Below are positions 52,600 through 63,239 of a DNA stretch of 64,000 bases, piece by piece. The stretch covers positions 248,001-312,000 of the forward strand of contig NZ_MAYU01000022.1 of NCBI RefSeq assembly GCF_001685025.1, read 5' to 3'. The notes below the pieces were generated by a model, which was not told where the DNA came from, did no database searches, and was given only the letters and a program-made list of their open reading frames with translations. Source of the DNA: Bacillus sp. FJAT-27225. Lineage in GTDB: Bacteria > Bacillota > Bacilli > Bacillales > Cytobacillaceae. Positions within the stretch are counted from its first letter, which is position 1. Each line of letters opens with the position of its first letter. Position numbers and translations under genes: made by a program.

Positions 52600-53640
52600 T
52601 TAAGATAGTACAATTCTTTCTCCACTAGGGCCAGCTGAGGAACTGCGTTTAACAAGATGATGTTTGATGATAATCCTTTTTGTCGGTTCATCCGGTTTCT
52701 TGATCATCTGAATTAAGCTTCTCGACGCCTGGAAGCCAAGGTCGAAAATATTGATATCAACAGAAGTCAATGGCGGCCGGGCCAGCTCTGCCAGAAGGAC
52801 ATTATTGAAACTGACAACCGAAATATCCTCTGGAATCCTTACACCAAGCTCATCAAGCATATTAAGTACTCCAAGTGCCATAAAGTCATCGGCGACGAGC
52901 ATGGCTGTCGGCTGATTCTCCAGCTCCATCAGTTCGCGGACAGCCTCCATCCCGCCCTCCCGAAGGAACTCTTCATGCGATATATACTCGTTGCATAGTT
53001 CAATTCCGTTTTCCTTTAATGCAAGCTGATAGCCATGCAAACGGTCAATCGTTACTACTAGCTCCTTGCTTCCACCAATGAAAGCAATTTTCTGATGGCC
53101 AAGGTTGATTAGGAATTCGGTCGCTTGTTTGGCTGCCTGAACATTATCATTATCGACATGGGTGATTTGGCCAACAGCTTTATAAGGCTTCCCCACTACC
53201 ACAAACGGAAAATCCCGGTCAATCAAGTAATTGATGACTTTATCCTTCACCTTTGAATATAGAAGGACGACACCATCAACACGCCTTCCCTGGACCATAT
53301 GAATCACTGCATCAAGTATTTCCTCATCCGTACCTCCAGTTGTCATCTGGAGCGCATAATTTTTCGCCCTCGCACCTTCACTGATTCCTTGAAGGACGAC
53401 CGGGAAAAATGGATTCTGAAAACCAACATCCGCCGCTGGCATGATGACGCCTATCGCCTGAGTGGATTGGCTGGCAAGGCTCCGGGCAATAAAATTCGGA
53501 TGGTATCCCAGCTTGTTCATTGCATCTTTTACTTTCTGCTTCGTTTTTTCACTAATCCGCGGATTATTGGCGATTACCCTTGAGACGGTTGAAGGGGCCA
53601 CATTTGCCAATTTAGCTACATCTTTAATTGTAACAGCCAC
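52600..53640 (-). CDS. malR: LacI family regulator of maltodextrin genes (MalR/MdxR type)
   Basis: A 346-residue repressor. N-terminal LacI helix-turn-helix and hinge (KDVAKLANVAPSTVSRVIAN ... LGYHPNFIARSL), then a periplasmic-binding-protein-like sugar-sensing core (VIMPAADVGFQNPFFPVV, VDGVVLLYSK, SVVSFNN). Start is the GTG at 53640 after GGGGGAA. It is downstream of, and on the same strand as, the malE-malF-malG-amylase genes, so it is probably autogenously regulated. Two LacI-type operators lie in front of malE. Confidence 0.9.
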   Translation of the reverse strand: MAVTIKDVAKLANVAPSTVSRVIANNPRISEKTKQKVKDAMNKLGYHPNFIARSLASQSTQAIGVIMPAADVGFQNPFFPVVLQGISEGARAKNYALQMTTGGTDEEILDAVIHMVQGRRVDGVVLLYSKVKDKVINYLIDRDFPFVVVGKPYKAVGQITHVDNDNVQAAKQATEFLINLGHQKIAFIGGSKELVVTIDRLHGYQLALKENGIELCNEYISHEEFLREGGMEAVRELMELENQPTAMLVADDFMALGVLNMLDELGVRIPEDISVVSFNNVLLAELARPPLTSVDINIFDLGFQASRSLIQMIKKPDEPTKRIIIKHHLVKRSSSAGPSGERIVLS

Positions 53641-53824
53641 GCTATTCCCCCTTTCCAACTGTACTATATCGTTCAAGCCTAAAGTTTACTAATAATACTA
53701 TTTTTCAATAATTCTTAAAGAAATGCTACCGTTTTTTCATTTTGGACGAATTATTTTTAATTTGGCTACCGCTGCCTTCATACAGCATATTTCCCATGTT
53801 ATTTTAGGTTTGAAATCTTGCTTA

Positions 53825-55348
53825 TCATTTCCTGGCTCTATTTCTAAAAAAGAATAATCCTGTTGCTGCAGCCAAGAAGGCTGCCGTGCCGAAAATAATA
53901 GGGATAGAATTGGAGGTTTGCTCCTCAAGTGAATAGATTTCTGCTACTCCACTCTCAAGCGATAGTTCGTATCCATCATCGAGGGCTTGACCAGAATAGC
54001 CGATAAGCAAACCTTGCAGTCGTTTGTTTTCACCGAGCTTCTCAATAGGAATTGTAACTTTTTGGCCTTTGGATGTATTATTGATGGCGATGAGGGTTGT
54101 TTCTCCCTTATAGTCCCTTTTATAAACGGCCATGCCGTCCTTCTCGTGAAGCTTTTCCATATCGCCTCTTGTCAGCGATATCCGTTTTTCGCGGAGTTCC
54201 CCAAGCTTGGAAATATACTCTACCAGCCCGTTATCGGCTGTAAAATCCATCAGCCTCCGGTTATCCGGATCATTTGCCCCATCCATGGCAATTTCACTTC
54301 CATAGTAGATGATTGGGATTCCAGGAGCTGTATACATATAAGCAAGAGCCAGCTTCCAGCGGGCCACCGGATCCTCCTTGGCAAGCAGCACCTCGCGCGT
54401 AAAGCGGACCATATCATGATTATCAATGAATGTCCCCATTAAATATGGGTCCTCATACAAAACTTTATTCCTTGCGGCAGTCGAAAACAGCCAATCGAGT
54501 GTTTGGTCTGGCTTGGCAAAAGCCTCCCGAAGCTGTTCGTGAAGCGGGAAATCAACAAAACCATCTATTCCAGCCTTATCATATTGGGCGATATAGTTCG
54601 GATCATCCGTCCACACCTCTCCAATCAAATAGAAATCTTCTTTTTGTGCCTTTACTTCCTTTGAAAATTCTTCCCAGAAACTGACTGGTACATGGCGGAC
54701 AGTATCGAGACGATAACCATCTACCCCTGTTTCGTTGATCCACCATTTGGCTGCATCGAGAAGAAATTTTCTCACATCAGGATTGTCCTGATTGAAATCG
54801 GGAAGGTCATACAGCCAATTATTTTCAAGTTCGTCCTGGCTCTCCCAGTTTACAATTGGTTTCTTTTCATGAAACCAGCCCAGCTTTTCAGGATCCATCT
54901 GCCATGGATGAGAAGGGCCGACATGGTTGACAACGAAGTCCAAGATGATTTTAATGTCACGCTTATGGGCTTCTTTTACCAATTGCTTGAACTCATCGAT
55001 GGTTCCGAAATGTTCATCGGTTTTATAAAAGTCGTTAATCCAATAGCCATGGTATCCACCTTTTTCATTGTCAAAAACAGGTGTCATCCAGATGGCTGTA
55101 AAACCCATGCTTTTCAAGTAATCAAGTTTGGCGATGATTCCCTTAAAATCACCGCCATGGTAAGCCTTTGGATCGTTCGGGTCGGAATCAAAATCATTGC
55201 TTTTATCCCCATTATTGAACCGATCAACCATCAGGAAGTAAATGGTTTCGTCCTGCCATATCGTTTTTTCTTTCCCAGTCGCTTGAGTTTGTAAAGCTCC
55301 CATCACAAACCAAAGTGCCAAAAACAGCACTGCCGCCCTTTTCCCCAT
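53825..55348 (-). CDS. Membrane-anchored extracellular GH13 alpha-amylase (active)
   Basis: A 507-residue exported glycoside hydrolase. Signal peptide GKRAAVLFLALWFVMGALQTQA, then a complete (beta/alpha)8 GH13 catalytic domain. Conserved regions: I LDFVVNHVG, II GYRLDTVRHV (nucleophile Asp), III LIGEVWTDD (acid/base Glu), IV FIDNHDMVRF (third Asp). The chain ends with a transmembrane helix (SIPIIFGTAAFLAAATGLFFF) and basic FRNRARK, so it is anchored by its C-terminus with the enzyme outside. It likely trims starch to maltodextrins for MalEFG. It follows malG after a hairpin. Confidence 0.92.
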   Translation of the reverse strand: MGKRAAVLFLALWFVMGALQTQATGKEKTIWQDETIYFLMVDRFNNGDKSNDFDSDPNDPKAYHGGDFKGIIAKLDYLKSMGFTAIWMTPVFDNEKGGYHGYWINDFYKTDEHFGTIDEFKQLVKEAHKRDIKIILDFVVNHVGPSHPWQMDPEKLGWFHEKKPIVNWESQDELENNWLYDLPDFNQDNPDVRKFLLDAAKWWINETGVDGYRLDTVRHVPVSFWEEFSKEVKAQKEDFYLIGEVWTDDPNYIAQYDKAGIDGFVDFPLHEQLREAFAKPDQTLDWLFSTAARNKVLYEDPYLMGTFIDNHDMVRFTREVLLAKEDPVARWKLALAYMYTAPGIPIIYYGSEIAMDGANDPDNRRLMDFTADNGLVEYISKLGELREKRISLTRGDMEKLHEKDGMAVYKRDYKGETTLIAINNTSKGQKVTIPIEKLGENKRLQGLLIGYSGQALDDGYELSLESGVAEIYSLEEQTSNSIPIIFGTAAFLAAATGLFFFRNRARK

Positions 55349-55369
55349 AGTACATGATCTCCTTTAGCT

Positions 55370-55418
55370 AATAGGGACGGTTTTCCCCTACCTTCAGCAA
55401 AGGAGAACCGTCCCTATT
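55370..55418. terminator. Intercistronic hairpin between malG and the anchored amylase
   Basis: Perfect 13-bp stem AATAGGGACGGTT / AACCGTCCCTATT; the minus-strand trailing sequence lacks a long T-run, so read-through is likely. Confidence 0.7.
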
Positions 55419-55421
55419 TGT

Positions 55422-56264
55422 TTACCCTTTCGTACCGCCGGCGGTCAGGCCTGATACGAAGAAACGCTGGAAGGATAGGAACAATATTGCAATCGGTACA
55501 GCGATTAACACTGCTCCGGCTGCAAATGTTGTAAACTCGGCGCCAAATTGCTTGGCAACCATGTCATAGAGCCCCACAGCAAGCGTATATTTTGTTTCAG
55601 TCCTAAGCAGGATGCTCGCAATAATAAAGTCACCGAATGGTGCAATAAAAGCGAACAGTGCAACGACAGCTATGATAGGAGTTGCCAGAGGCATGACAAT
55701 CTGAAGAAAAATCCTCATATGGCCAGCACCATCAATTTTGGCTGACTCATCCAGTTCCTTGGGAATGGTATCCAAATACCCTTTCATCAGCCACGTATTC
55801 ATTGGAATCTGGCCGCCCGCATAGACAAGTACAAGGCCAAAATGCGTGTCCAAAAGTCCTGTTAGCTGCGCCAGAATAAAGATAGCAATCAAGGCTGCAA
55901 AGTTAGGAATCATTTGCAGAACCAAGAATGTCATCAAGCTATTTTTCCTACCCACGAAGCGGTAACGCGAGAAAGAATAGGCTGTCAGGCTGACGAGGAC
56001 AACGGTAAGCACCATTGTCATCACACTGACCTTCAATGAGTTCCAGTACCAATGCAAATAATTGCTTTGAGTTAAATCGAACAGCTCACGATAGTGTGCT
56101 GTCGTCGCATTTTTCGGGATAATGGACGATCCTGAAAGGCTTTGGCCCGGATTGAAGGAGGAACCGACAATCCATGCGAGCGGGTATAAAATGATAGCAA
56201 ACATAATTGCTACGACTAAATACGTTAGGGACAGACGGATTATTTTCTGTTTTTTCATATCCAT
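55422..56264 (-). CDS. malG: Maltodextrin ABC transporter permease MalG/MdxG
   Basis: A 280-residue permease with six transmembrane helices. The EAA loop ELDESAKIDGAGHMRIFLQI contacts the ATPase. N-terminal LVVAIMFAIILYPLAWIVGSSF is typical of MalG. Starts two bases after the malF stop, so they are coupled. No ATPase gene is in the locus; Bacillus uses the shared ATPase MsmX for such systems, encoded elsewhere. Confidence 0.94.
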   Translation of the reverse strand: MDMKKQKIIRLSLTYLVVAIMFAIILYPLAWIVGSSFNPGQSLSGSSIIPKNATTAHYRELFDLTQSNYLHWYWNSLKVSVMTMVLTVVLVSLTAYSFSRYRFVGRKNSLMTFLVLQMIPNFAALIAIFILAQLTGLLDTHFGLVLVYAGGQIPMNTWLMKGYLDTIPKELDESAKIDGAGHMRIFLQIVMPLATPIIAVVALFAFIAPFGDFIIASILLRTETKYTLAVGLYDMVAKQFGAEFTTFAAGAVLIAVPIAILFLSFQRFFVSGLTAGGTKG

Positions 56265-56266
56265 AG

Positions 56267-57547
56267 TTACATCATATCCTCTTCCTGGAATGACTTCGTC
56301 TTCTTAAACTGCCACACGGCTACTGTAATGACGATGATAGATAACAGTAGGGTGATGGCTGCCGCTTTTGAATACTGCGCTGATGTCATTGTCAGGCGGT
56401 AAATCCATGAAATCAATATATCGGTACCGCCGGCGTTTTGCCCAGTAATTGCGGGGCCGCCGCCATTGAATAGATAAATAATGTTAAAGTTATTGAAGTT
56501 AAATGTATATTGCGTAATCAGGATTGGCGCGGTTGCGAACAAGACAAGCGGCAGTGTAATGTTCCTGAACTTCTGCCAGATTGTCGCACCGTCGACCGTG
56601 GCAGCTTCGTACAGTTCATTCGGAATGGCCTGAAGCACGCCAGTCGTCATCGCAAAAATGAACGGGAAACCCAGCCAGGTCTGAATCAGGATTAAAGCAA
56701 GCCTTGTAAAGAAAGGCTCGGTCATCCACGGAACATTCTCAATCCCAAAGAAAGCTAGAATATGAATATTGATTGTACCGAAAGACTCATTGAACATACC
56801 AGCGAACACCAGGATTGAAACAAATGCAGGTACCGCCCAAGGCAGGATGAACACAGTACGGATTATCGCTTTGCCTTTCAAGTCTTTCTGATTTACCAGG
56901 ATGGCCAGGAAAATCCCAAGGGCAACCTGGAAAGTCGTCGCAATGAACGTCCAGACTATTGTCCAGCCAAATACACCAAAGAATGTTTTCCTCCAGATAT
57001 CGACTTTAAAAATATCAAAAAAGTTTTTGAGTCCTACCCAATCAACCAGCTTTGCAGGCGGAGAATGGTAAAGATCATAGTTGGTAAACGCAAGCAGGAT
57101 GACGAAGATGATCGGGAAAATAACAACGAATACAAGCAACATAAAGCCTGGCGACATGATTAAATAGGGAAAGCCGTTGTCAATCAGGTTTTTGTATTGT
57201 TCCCTGATCGTGCTGATCGGTTCATTTTCATCACGCTTTTTGCCAATTTTGTAGGCGTCATTCAAATTGAAAGCGTAAAAACCGAGCCCGAAAATAGTAA
57301 TGATGATGGCAAGGATGCCATATACCATATAAAAAATGGAATGGTCTTCGAATGGAATTTCTCCGAGCGTAAAAATCCCCCAAAATCCGTAGTCCAGCAA
57401 ATTGCCGAACACGATGAAGAAAGACACTGCCAGGATGAGAAAAACACTTCCCTTTAGGGCTTGTTTGTTATAAAACTGCCCCAGCCCCGGAATGATGGAT
57501 AATAGCAATGCGGTTTTGCGGTGTTTGGTTGAATAGGAATCAGACAT
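56267..57547 (-). CDS. malF: Maltodextrin ABC transporter permease MalF/MdxF
   Basis: A 426-residue permease with about eight transmembrane segments. It has the long Bacillus-type N-terminal part (residues 1-120: two helices and a DENEPISTIREQYKNLIDNG loop) before the core, and the EAA loop ELYEAATVDGATIWQKFRNI. It pairs with MalG. A hairpin (57768-57800) separates it from malE. Confidence 0.94.
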   Translation of the reverse strand: MSDSYSTKHRKTALLLSIIPGLGQFYNKQALKGSVFLILAVSFFIVFGNLLDYGFWGIFTLGEIPFEDHSIFYMVYGILAIIITIFGLGFYAFNLNDAYKIGKKRDENEPISTIREQYKNLIDNGFPYLIMSPGFMLLVFVVIFPIIFVILLAFTNYDLYHSPPAKLVDWVGLKNFFDIFKVDIWRKTFFGVFGWTIVWTFIATTFQVALGIFLAILVNQKDLKGKAIIRTVFILPWAVPAFVSILVFAGMFNESFGTINIHILAFFGIENVPWMTEPFFTRLALILIQTWLGFPFIFAMTTGVLQAIPNELYEAATVDGATIWQKFRNITLPLVLFATAPILITQYTFNFNNFNIIYLFNGGGPAITGQNAGGTDILISWIYRLTMTSAQYSKAAAITLLLSIIVITVAVWQFKKTKSFQEEDMM

Positions 57548-57767
57548 CCTCTATTCCCCTTTCTTTTTCTCTAAAAAACTACTAAACTTCCATAGTCCCG
57601 AATTCAAGGATTCAGGCCTTCCCGCAGTGGCTTTCCATGTTGTCAGGTGGGTAAACCAAACCGGGGCTCCAAACTATTCTTCGTTCAGAGACTTGGTCAA
57701 AAAGGAATGGCTTTCTTTCTCAACAAGTATCTGAGGAATATTTTGGTACGTGAAATTTTTAAAAAAG

Positions 57768-57800
57768 ATAGCAGTATCCCTTTGCCAGGGATACCGCTAT
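57768..57800 (-). terminator. Partial terminator between malE and malF
   Basis: Stem ATAGCGGTATCCC / GGGATACTGCTAT (minus strand, one mismatch) followed by CTTTTTT; a likely attenuator keeping malE more abundant than malFG. Confidence 0.75.
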
Positions 57801-57815
57801 GCTTCTTAAACTGCA

Positions 57816-59093
57816 TTACTTGGAGTGGTTAGCTTCAATGTTTGCGTTGATTTGCTCAACTGCGGACTTCATTGCAGCATCTGGCTTGTTTTTGCCAGTG
57901 GCAATAGTTTGAAGTGCGTCAGCCATTGGCTTCCATACTTCAGCCATTTCCGGAATGTTTGGCATTGGAATCGCCACTTGAGTTTGAAGTGCTACCGCTT
58001 GTGCACCTGGGTCATTCTTGATCGCTTCATCTTCAACAAGCGCTACGTTTGTTGGAACTTCAGCAGTTTGCTCAAAACGGTATTTTGCATTTTCATCGTT
58101 CGTGATGAACTCAAGGAACTTTGTTGCCCACTCTTTATTTTTCGAATGAGCAGATACGTGCCAGCCTTTAACACCCATGAACGTAGTCATTGGAGTGCCA
58201 TCAGCGAATTTTGGAAGTGGAGCAATACCGATATCAATTCCGGCATCGCGGTAAGGGCCAAATGCCCAAGGACCACTCATGACAGAGTAAGCGTTGCCAT
58301 CCTGGAACAATCCATCCATTGCCGAGCCGCCAGACTCACCAACGATACCAGCTGGGAACAATTTTTCTGAATACCACTTGGAGATATACTCGGCACCTTT
58401 GATTGCGCCATCATTTGCAAGGCCTACATCTTTAGGGTCTAGAGTGCCATTATTGTCTTTGAAAACATATCCGCCGTTTCCGCCAATTACAGCATGAGCG
58501 AAGTAGTAGTTATCCCAAAGAGCAAGGAAACCGAATTTGCCGCCTTTTGAGTTTTCTTTTGAAAAATCATAAAGTTCTTCCATTGTTCCAGGAACTTCAG
58601 TCATGAGAGCTTTGTTATAAATGAACACTGGAGTTTCTGCAGACTTTGGAAGTCCATAAAGTTTTCCATCAAATGTTTGTGCAGCGATGGATGATTCAGA
58701 GAATGTTCCCTTTACAGAATCGCTGACTTCTAGCGGGGTAATTAAGCCTTCAGTTGCCACCTGGCCGATTTGGTCATGTGGGAGAGTTACGATATCCGGG
58801 CCAGTTCCTGCAGGTCCATCCAAGCGGAGCTGGTCACGCATTTTAGTTGCCATCTCTACTTCTTTGAATTCGATCTTGACGCCTTCTTTGGCTTCGAAGT
58901 CTGCCGCTACTTTTTCTAGCCATTTGGATTTGTCTTTATCTTCCCAGACTACTAGCTTTTCAGGTTTTGATGTCTCTTCTTCCTTCTTGCCGCCGGTCTC
59001 TGTACCTCCGGTCTGTTTGCGCTCTGGTCCGCAAGCTGCAAGGACACCAAGGACTAGAACGACCATCAAAAGCATGGATAAAGCTTTTTTCAT
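57816..59093 (-). CDS. malE: Maltodextrin-binding lipoprotein MalE/MdxE
   Basis: A 425-residue solute-binding lipoprotein. Start ATG at 59093 after GGAGGGG. Signal KKALSMLLMVVLVLGVLAAC with lipobox LAAC; a charged linker (KQTGGTETGGKKEEE) follows. Maltose-binding family features: LVVWEDKDKSKWLEKVAADFE, DIVTLPHDQIGQVATEGLI, SVMSGPWAFGPYRDAG, MTTFMGVKGWHVSAHSKNKEWA. First gene of malE-malF-malG-amylase(-malR). Confidence 0.95.
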   Translation of the reverse strand: MKKALSMLLMVVLVLGVLAACGPERKQTGGTETGGKKEEETSKPEKLVVWEDKDKSKWLEKVAADFEAKEGVKIEFKEVEMATKMRDQLRLDGPAGTGPDIVTLPHDQIGQVATEGLITPLEVSDSVKGTFSESSIAAQTFDGKLYGLPKSAETPVFIYNKALMTEVPGTMEELYDFSKENSKGGKFGFLALWDNYYFAHAVIGGNGGYVFKDNNGTLDPKDVGLANDGAIKGAEYISKWYSEKLFPAGIVGESGGSAMDGLFQDGNAYSVMSGPWAFGPYRDAGIDIGIAPLPKFADGTPMTTFMGVKGWHVSAHSKNKEWATKFLEFITNDENAKYRFEQTAEVPTNVALVEDEAIKNDPGAQAVALQTQVAIPMPNIPEMAEVWKPMADALQTIATGKNKPDAAMKSAVEQINANIEANHSK

Positions 59094-59159
59094 TTGAACC
59101 CCTCCTGGAATGTCTTCCATTTATTAATAGATTGTTCAACCCGCTTCCGACACCATGCA

Positions 59160-59192
59160 ATAAAACGTTTACATTTAGTGAAAACGATTGCA
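59160..59192 (-). promoter_or_regulatory. Two LacI/CcpA-type operators in the malE leader
   Basis: TGCAATCGTTTTCA (minus, 59179-59192) and TGTAAACGTTTTAT (minus, 59160-59173) both keep the TG..AA.CG core of cre/LacI-family operators; they are 19 bases apart and lie downstream of the inferred start. Binding of MalR and/or CcpA would block elongation. Confidence 0.7.
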
Positions 59193-59205
59193 CAACTTAA
59201 TTTTT

Positions 59206-59233
59206 ATTATAGAGCATTTGGGCGATTTGACAA
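59206..59233 (-). promoter_or_regulatory. malE promoter
   Basis: -35 TTGTCA (59228-59233), 16-base spacer, -10 TATAAT (59206-59211) on the minus strand; start expected near 59199. Confidence 0.75.
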
Positions 59234-59458
59234 CTAATTTTTTTACACCCAATGAAGTTTTATTATCTTTTTTTGGCTATAAATTAGCAAAATACTCTTC
59301 TAGCATAGTTTATTACTAGAATAATTGCTTAAAAATTAACAACAAGCTTTCTGTCTTGCCTTTGGCCAGATGAAATAACCCGGGCATACGGTTGCACATT
59401 TTCACTATAGGATTATAGCAAACGGTATTTATTAACGGCTGGATTGTCCTTCCAACTA

Positions 59459-59490
59459 AAAAGAGCCAACCCAATGGGCTGGCCTCTTTT
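59459..59490 (-). terminator. Terminator after the inactive GH13 paralogue
   Basis: Minus-strand stem AAGAGGCCAGCCCA / TGGGTTGGCTCTT followed by TTTT. Confidence 0.85.
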
Positions 59491-59502
59491 CTTCAATATG
59501 AA

Positions 59503-61038
59503 TCAAGCGTTGTTTTTTCGCTGGCTGCGCTTTGCCAGAATGACTAAAAATACGGCAAAGAGAATCCAGACGAGTGCGACACCGCCAATCAAACCAAGAT
59601 TCAGGCCCTGTTTTTCCATCAGGACATAAACCTCACTTTCTTCGCGGTCAAGAATTAGCGTATAGCCTTCCTTGCTGCCTTCCGCCTCATCCCCCATCAG
59701 CAAGCCTCTCAGTTCCATGCCGTCGCTTTCAACCTGCTGCGCATCAAGGTTAATCTTTTGAGTTTTACTGGAATTATTTATTGCAATGATAGCTGTTTCC
59801 TGGTCATATTCTCGTTTAAAAACAGCTACTCCATCCTGCTCATACAGCTTTTCCATTGTCCCTCTTGTAAGCGACGGAAGCTTCTGGCGTAAAGTACTCA
59901 ATTTCCCGATATGGTCAATCAATTCTTTGTCAGATCGGAAATTCATCAATTTCCGGTTATCAGGCGCTTCTCCCCCATCAAGGGCAATTTCACTGCCGTA
60001 GTAGACAATCGGGATGCCCGGGGCAGTAAACAAATAGGTTAAAGCCTGCATCCAGGGCGCCCCCGGAAAAATGTTATTAGAAATAATATCCCTGGTAAAT
60101 CTCACTGAATTTTCATTATCAACGAAGGTTCCAAGTTCAAAAGGATTTTGAGCGGAAACTTGTGCATGTTCCCATTTAGTAAAAATCCCTTCCAATTCCT
60201 GGTCAGGTTTCGAAAAACCCTTCCTTATGTCATTTAGGGAAGTGTAATCATAGTATCCATTAAAACCAGCATTCTTGTATTCCTGAATGAGTCCCGGATC
60301 TGATGAATTTAAGTCGGCTATTAAATAGAAATTTTCCTTTTCTTCCTTTACTGCTTGTTCAAAAGCAGTCCAAAAGCTTGCAGGCACTCTGTCAGCAGCG
60401 CTTAACCGGTACCCATCAATACTTGTCTCTTTAATCCACCATTTAGCGGCATCAATCAAATACTGTTTAACATCCGGGTTTTCATGGTTTAGGTCTGGCA
60501 GCCCATCAACCCACTCAGCCAGCTGTTGTTCCCGGCCGGATAAACCTGCAGCTTCTTCTTTATTATTGAACCATTCCTCGCCCTTTTCACGTACTAATTT
60601 GCTGTTTTCCCCAACACTATTAGCAGGAAAATCCACGATTACCTTCATATCGTAGTTATGAGCTTTATTGACAAGCTCCTTAAATTTCTTCATGGTGCCA
60701 AAATGCTCTTCTGTTTTATAATAATCGTTTACCCAATATCCATGGTAACCATTTTCCACATTGTCAACTACTGGTGAAAGCATAATTGCCGTGAAACCCA
60801 TATCCTTTATATAGCCAAGCCGGTCAATGATTCCCTGGAAATCCCCTCCGTTGTACGCGTTCGGATCGTTTGCATTGATGCCTGCATGATCCTTGCTGCT
60901 ATTGTTAAAGCGGTCAATCATGATGGAGTAAACCATTTCATCCTGCCATAGCCTTTCCTCTTTTTCCAGCGCCTGAACCGGCAATGCCCATAGAAGCAGT
61001 AACAGTATCAGGATGCATCTCGCAAGTCTCCCTTTCAT
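59503..61038 (-). CDS. Membrane-anchored GH13 amylase paralogue lacking catalytic residues
   Basis: A 511-residue exported protein clearly related to the active amylase at 53825 (shared GGDF.GII..L.Y, GYHGYW.ND.YKT..HFGT, PGIPI.YYGSEIA.DG). Signal peptide RLARCILILLLLLWALPVQA; C-terminal transmembrane helix LGLIGGVALVWILFAVFLVIL with basic tail. Each catalytic region is altered: I VDFPANSVG (His to Ser), II GYRLSAADRV (nucleophile Asp to Ser), III LIADLNSSD (Glu to Asp), IV FVDNENSVRF (His to Glu, Asp to Asn). The frame is open and well preserved, with a good promoter and terminator, so it is more likely a selected pseudoenzyme than a decaying gene. Confidence 0.9.
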   Translation of the reverse strand: MKGRLARCILILLLLLWALPVQALEKEERLWQDEMVYSIMIDRFNNSSKDHAGINANDPNAYNGGDFQGIIDRLGYIKDMGFTAIMLSPVVDNVENGYHGYWVNDYYKTEEHFGTMKKFKELVNKAHNYDMKVIVDFPANSVGENSKLVREKGEEWFNNKEEAAGLSGREQQLAEWVDGLPDLNHENPDVKQYLIDAAKWWIKETSIDGYRLSAADRVPASFWTAFEQAVKEEKENFYLIADLNSSDPGLIQEYKNAGFNGYYDYTSLNDIRKGFSKPDQELEGIFTKWEHAQVSAQNPFELGTFVDNENSVRFTRDIISNNIFPGAPWMQALTYLFTAPGIPIVYYGSEIALDGGEAPDNRKLMNFRSDKELIDHIGKLSTLRQKLPSLTRGTMEKLYEQDGVAVFKREYDQETAIIAINNSSKTQKINLDAQQVESDGMELRGLLMGDEAEGSKEGYTLILDREESEVYVLMEKQGLNLGLIGGVALVWILFAVFLVILAKRSQRKNNA

Positions 61039-61108
61039 AATCCCATCCCCTTATATCCAGGCAGCAGAACTGCCATTAGTAGAAAATTCATTCTTATTGC
61101 CCTATAGT

Positions 61109-61136
61109 ATTTTACCATACTCCTAGTCATTGTCAG
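61109..61136 (-). promoter_or_regulatory. Promoter of the inactive GH13 paralogue
   Basis: -35 CTGACA (61131-61136), 16 bases, -10 TAAAAT (61109-61114), on the minus strand. A cre-like TGGAACCGTTTAGT (61161-61174) lies upstream, between this gene and the divergent neopullulanase gene. Confidence 0.6.
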
Positions 61137-61203
61137 CCATCGCCTAATAATTGATTTTTCTGGAACCGTTTAGTACCCTGTTTCTATTGGTATAAATGAA
61201 TAG

Positions 61204-62982
<1,779 letters not shown>

Positions 62983-62992
62983 AAATATACGT

Positions 62993-63025
62993 GCAAAACG
63001 CCAGCCTACCCGGCTGGCGTTTTGC
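62993..63025 (+). terminator. Terminator after mdxD
   Basis: Perfect 14-bp stem GCAAAACGCCAGCC / GGCTGGCGTTTTGC. Confidence 0.85.
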
Positions 63026-63239
63026 ATATTTCCCCGGAAATTGTAGAAACTAGTTTTCTACTATGTTTACATTGTACTTTGCAAACTAGGAGAAAAGCTG
63101 GACAAATTGAGCCCTCAGTTTAGGTCCCCATCAGTTGCCCGATTCTTCCGCTTTTTAGCAAATCCTGTGAAAGTTTTTCGAAAGAAGAACGGATGATTGG
63201 TGGCTAAAGCCTTCCTTGTCATTCTTCCTTTTAAGACTT

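Noticed and set aside
54692-55294. 200-residue plus-strand frame inside the active amylase
   Set aside because: Antisense shadow of the GH13 catalytic domain with no independent support.
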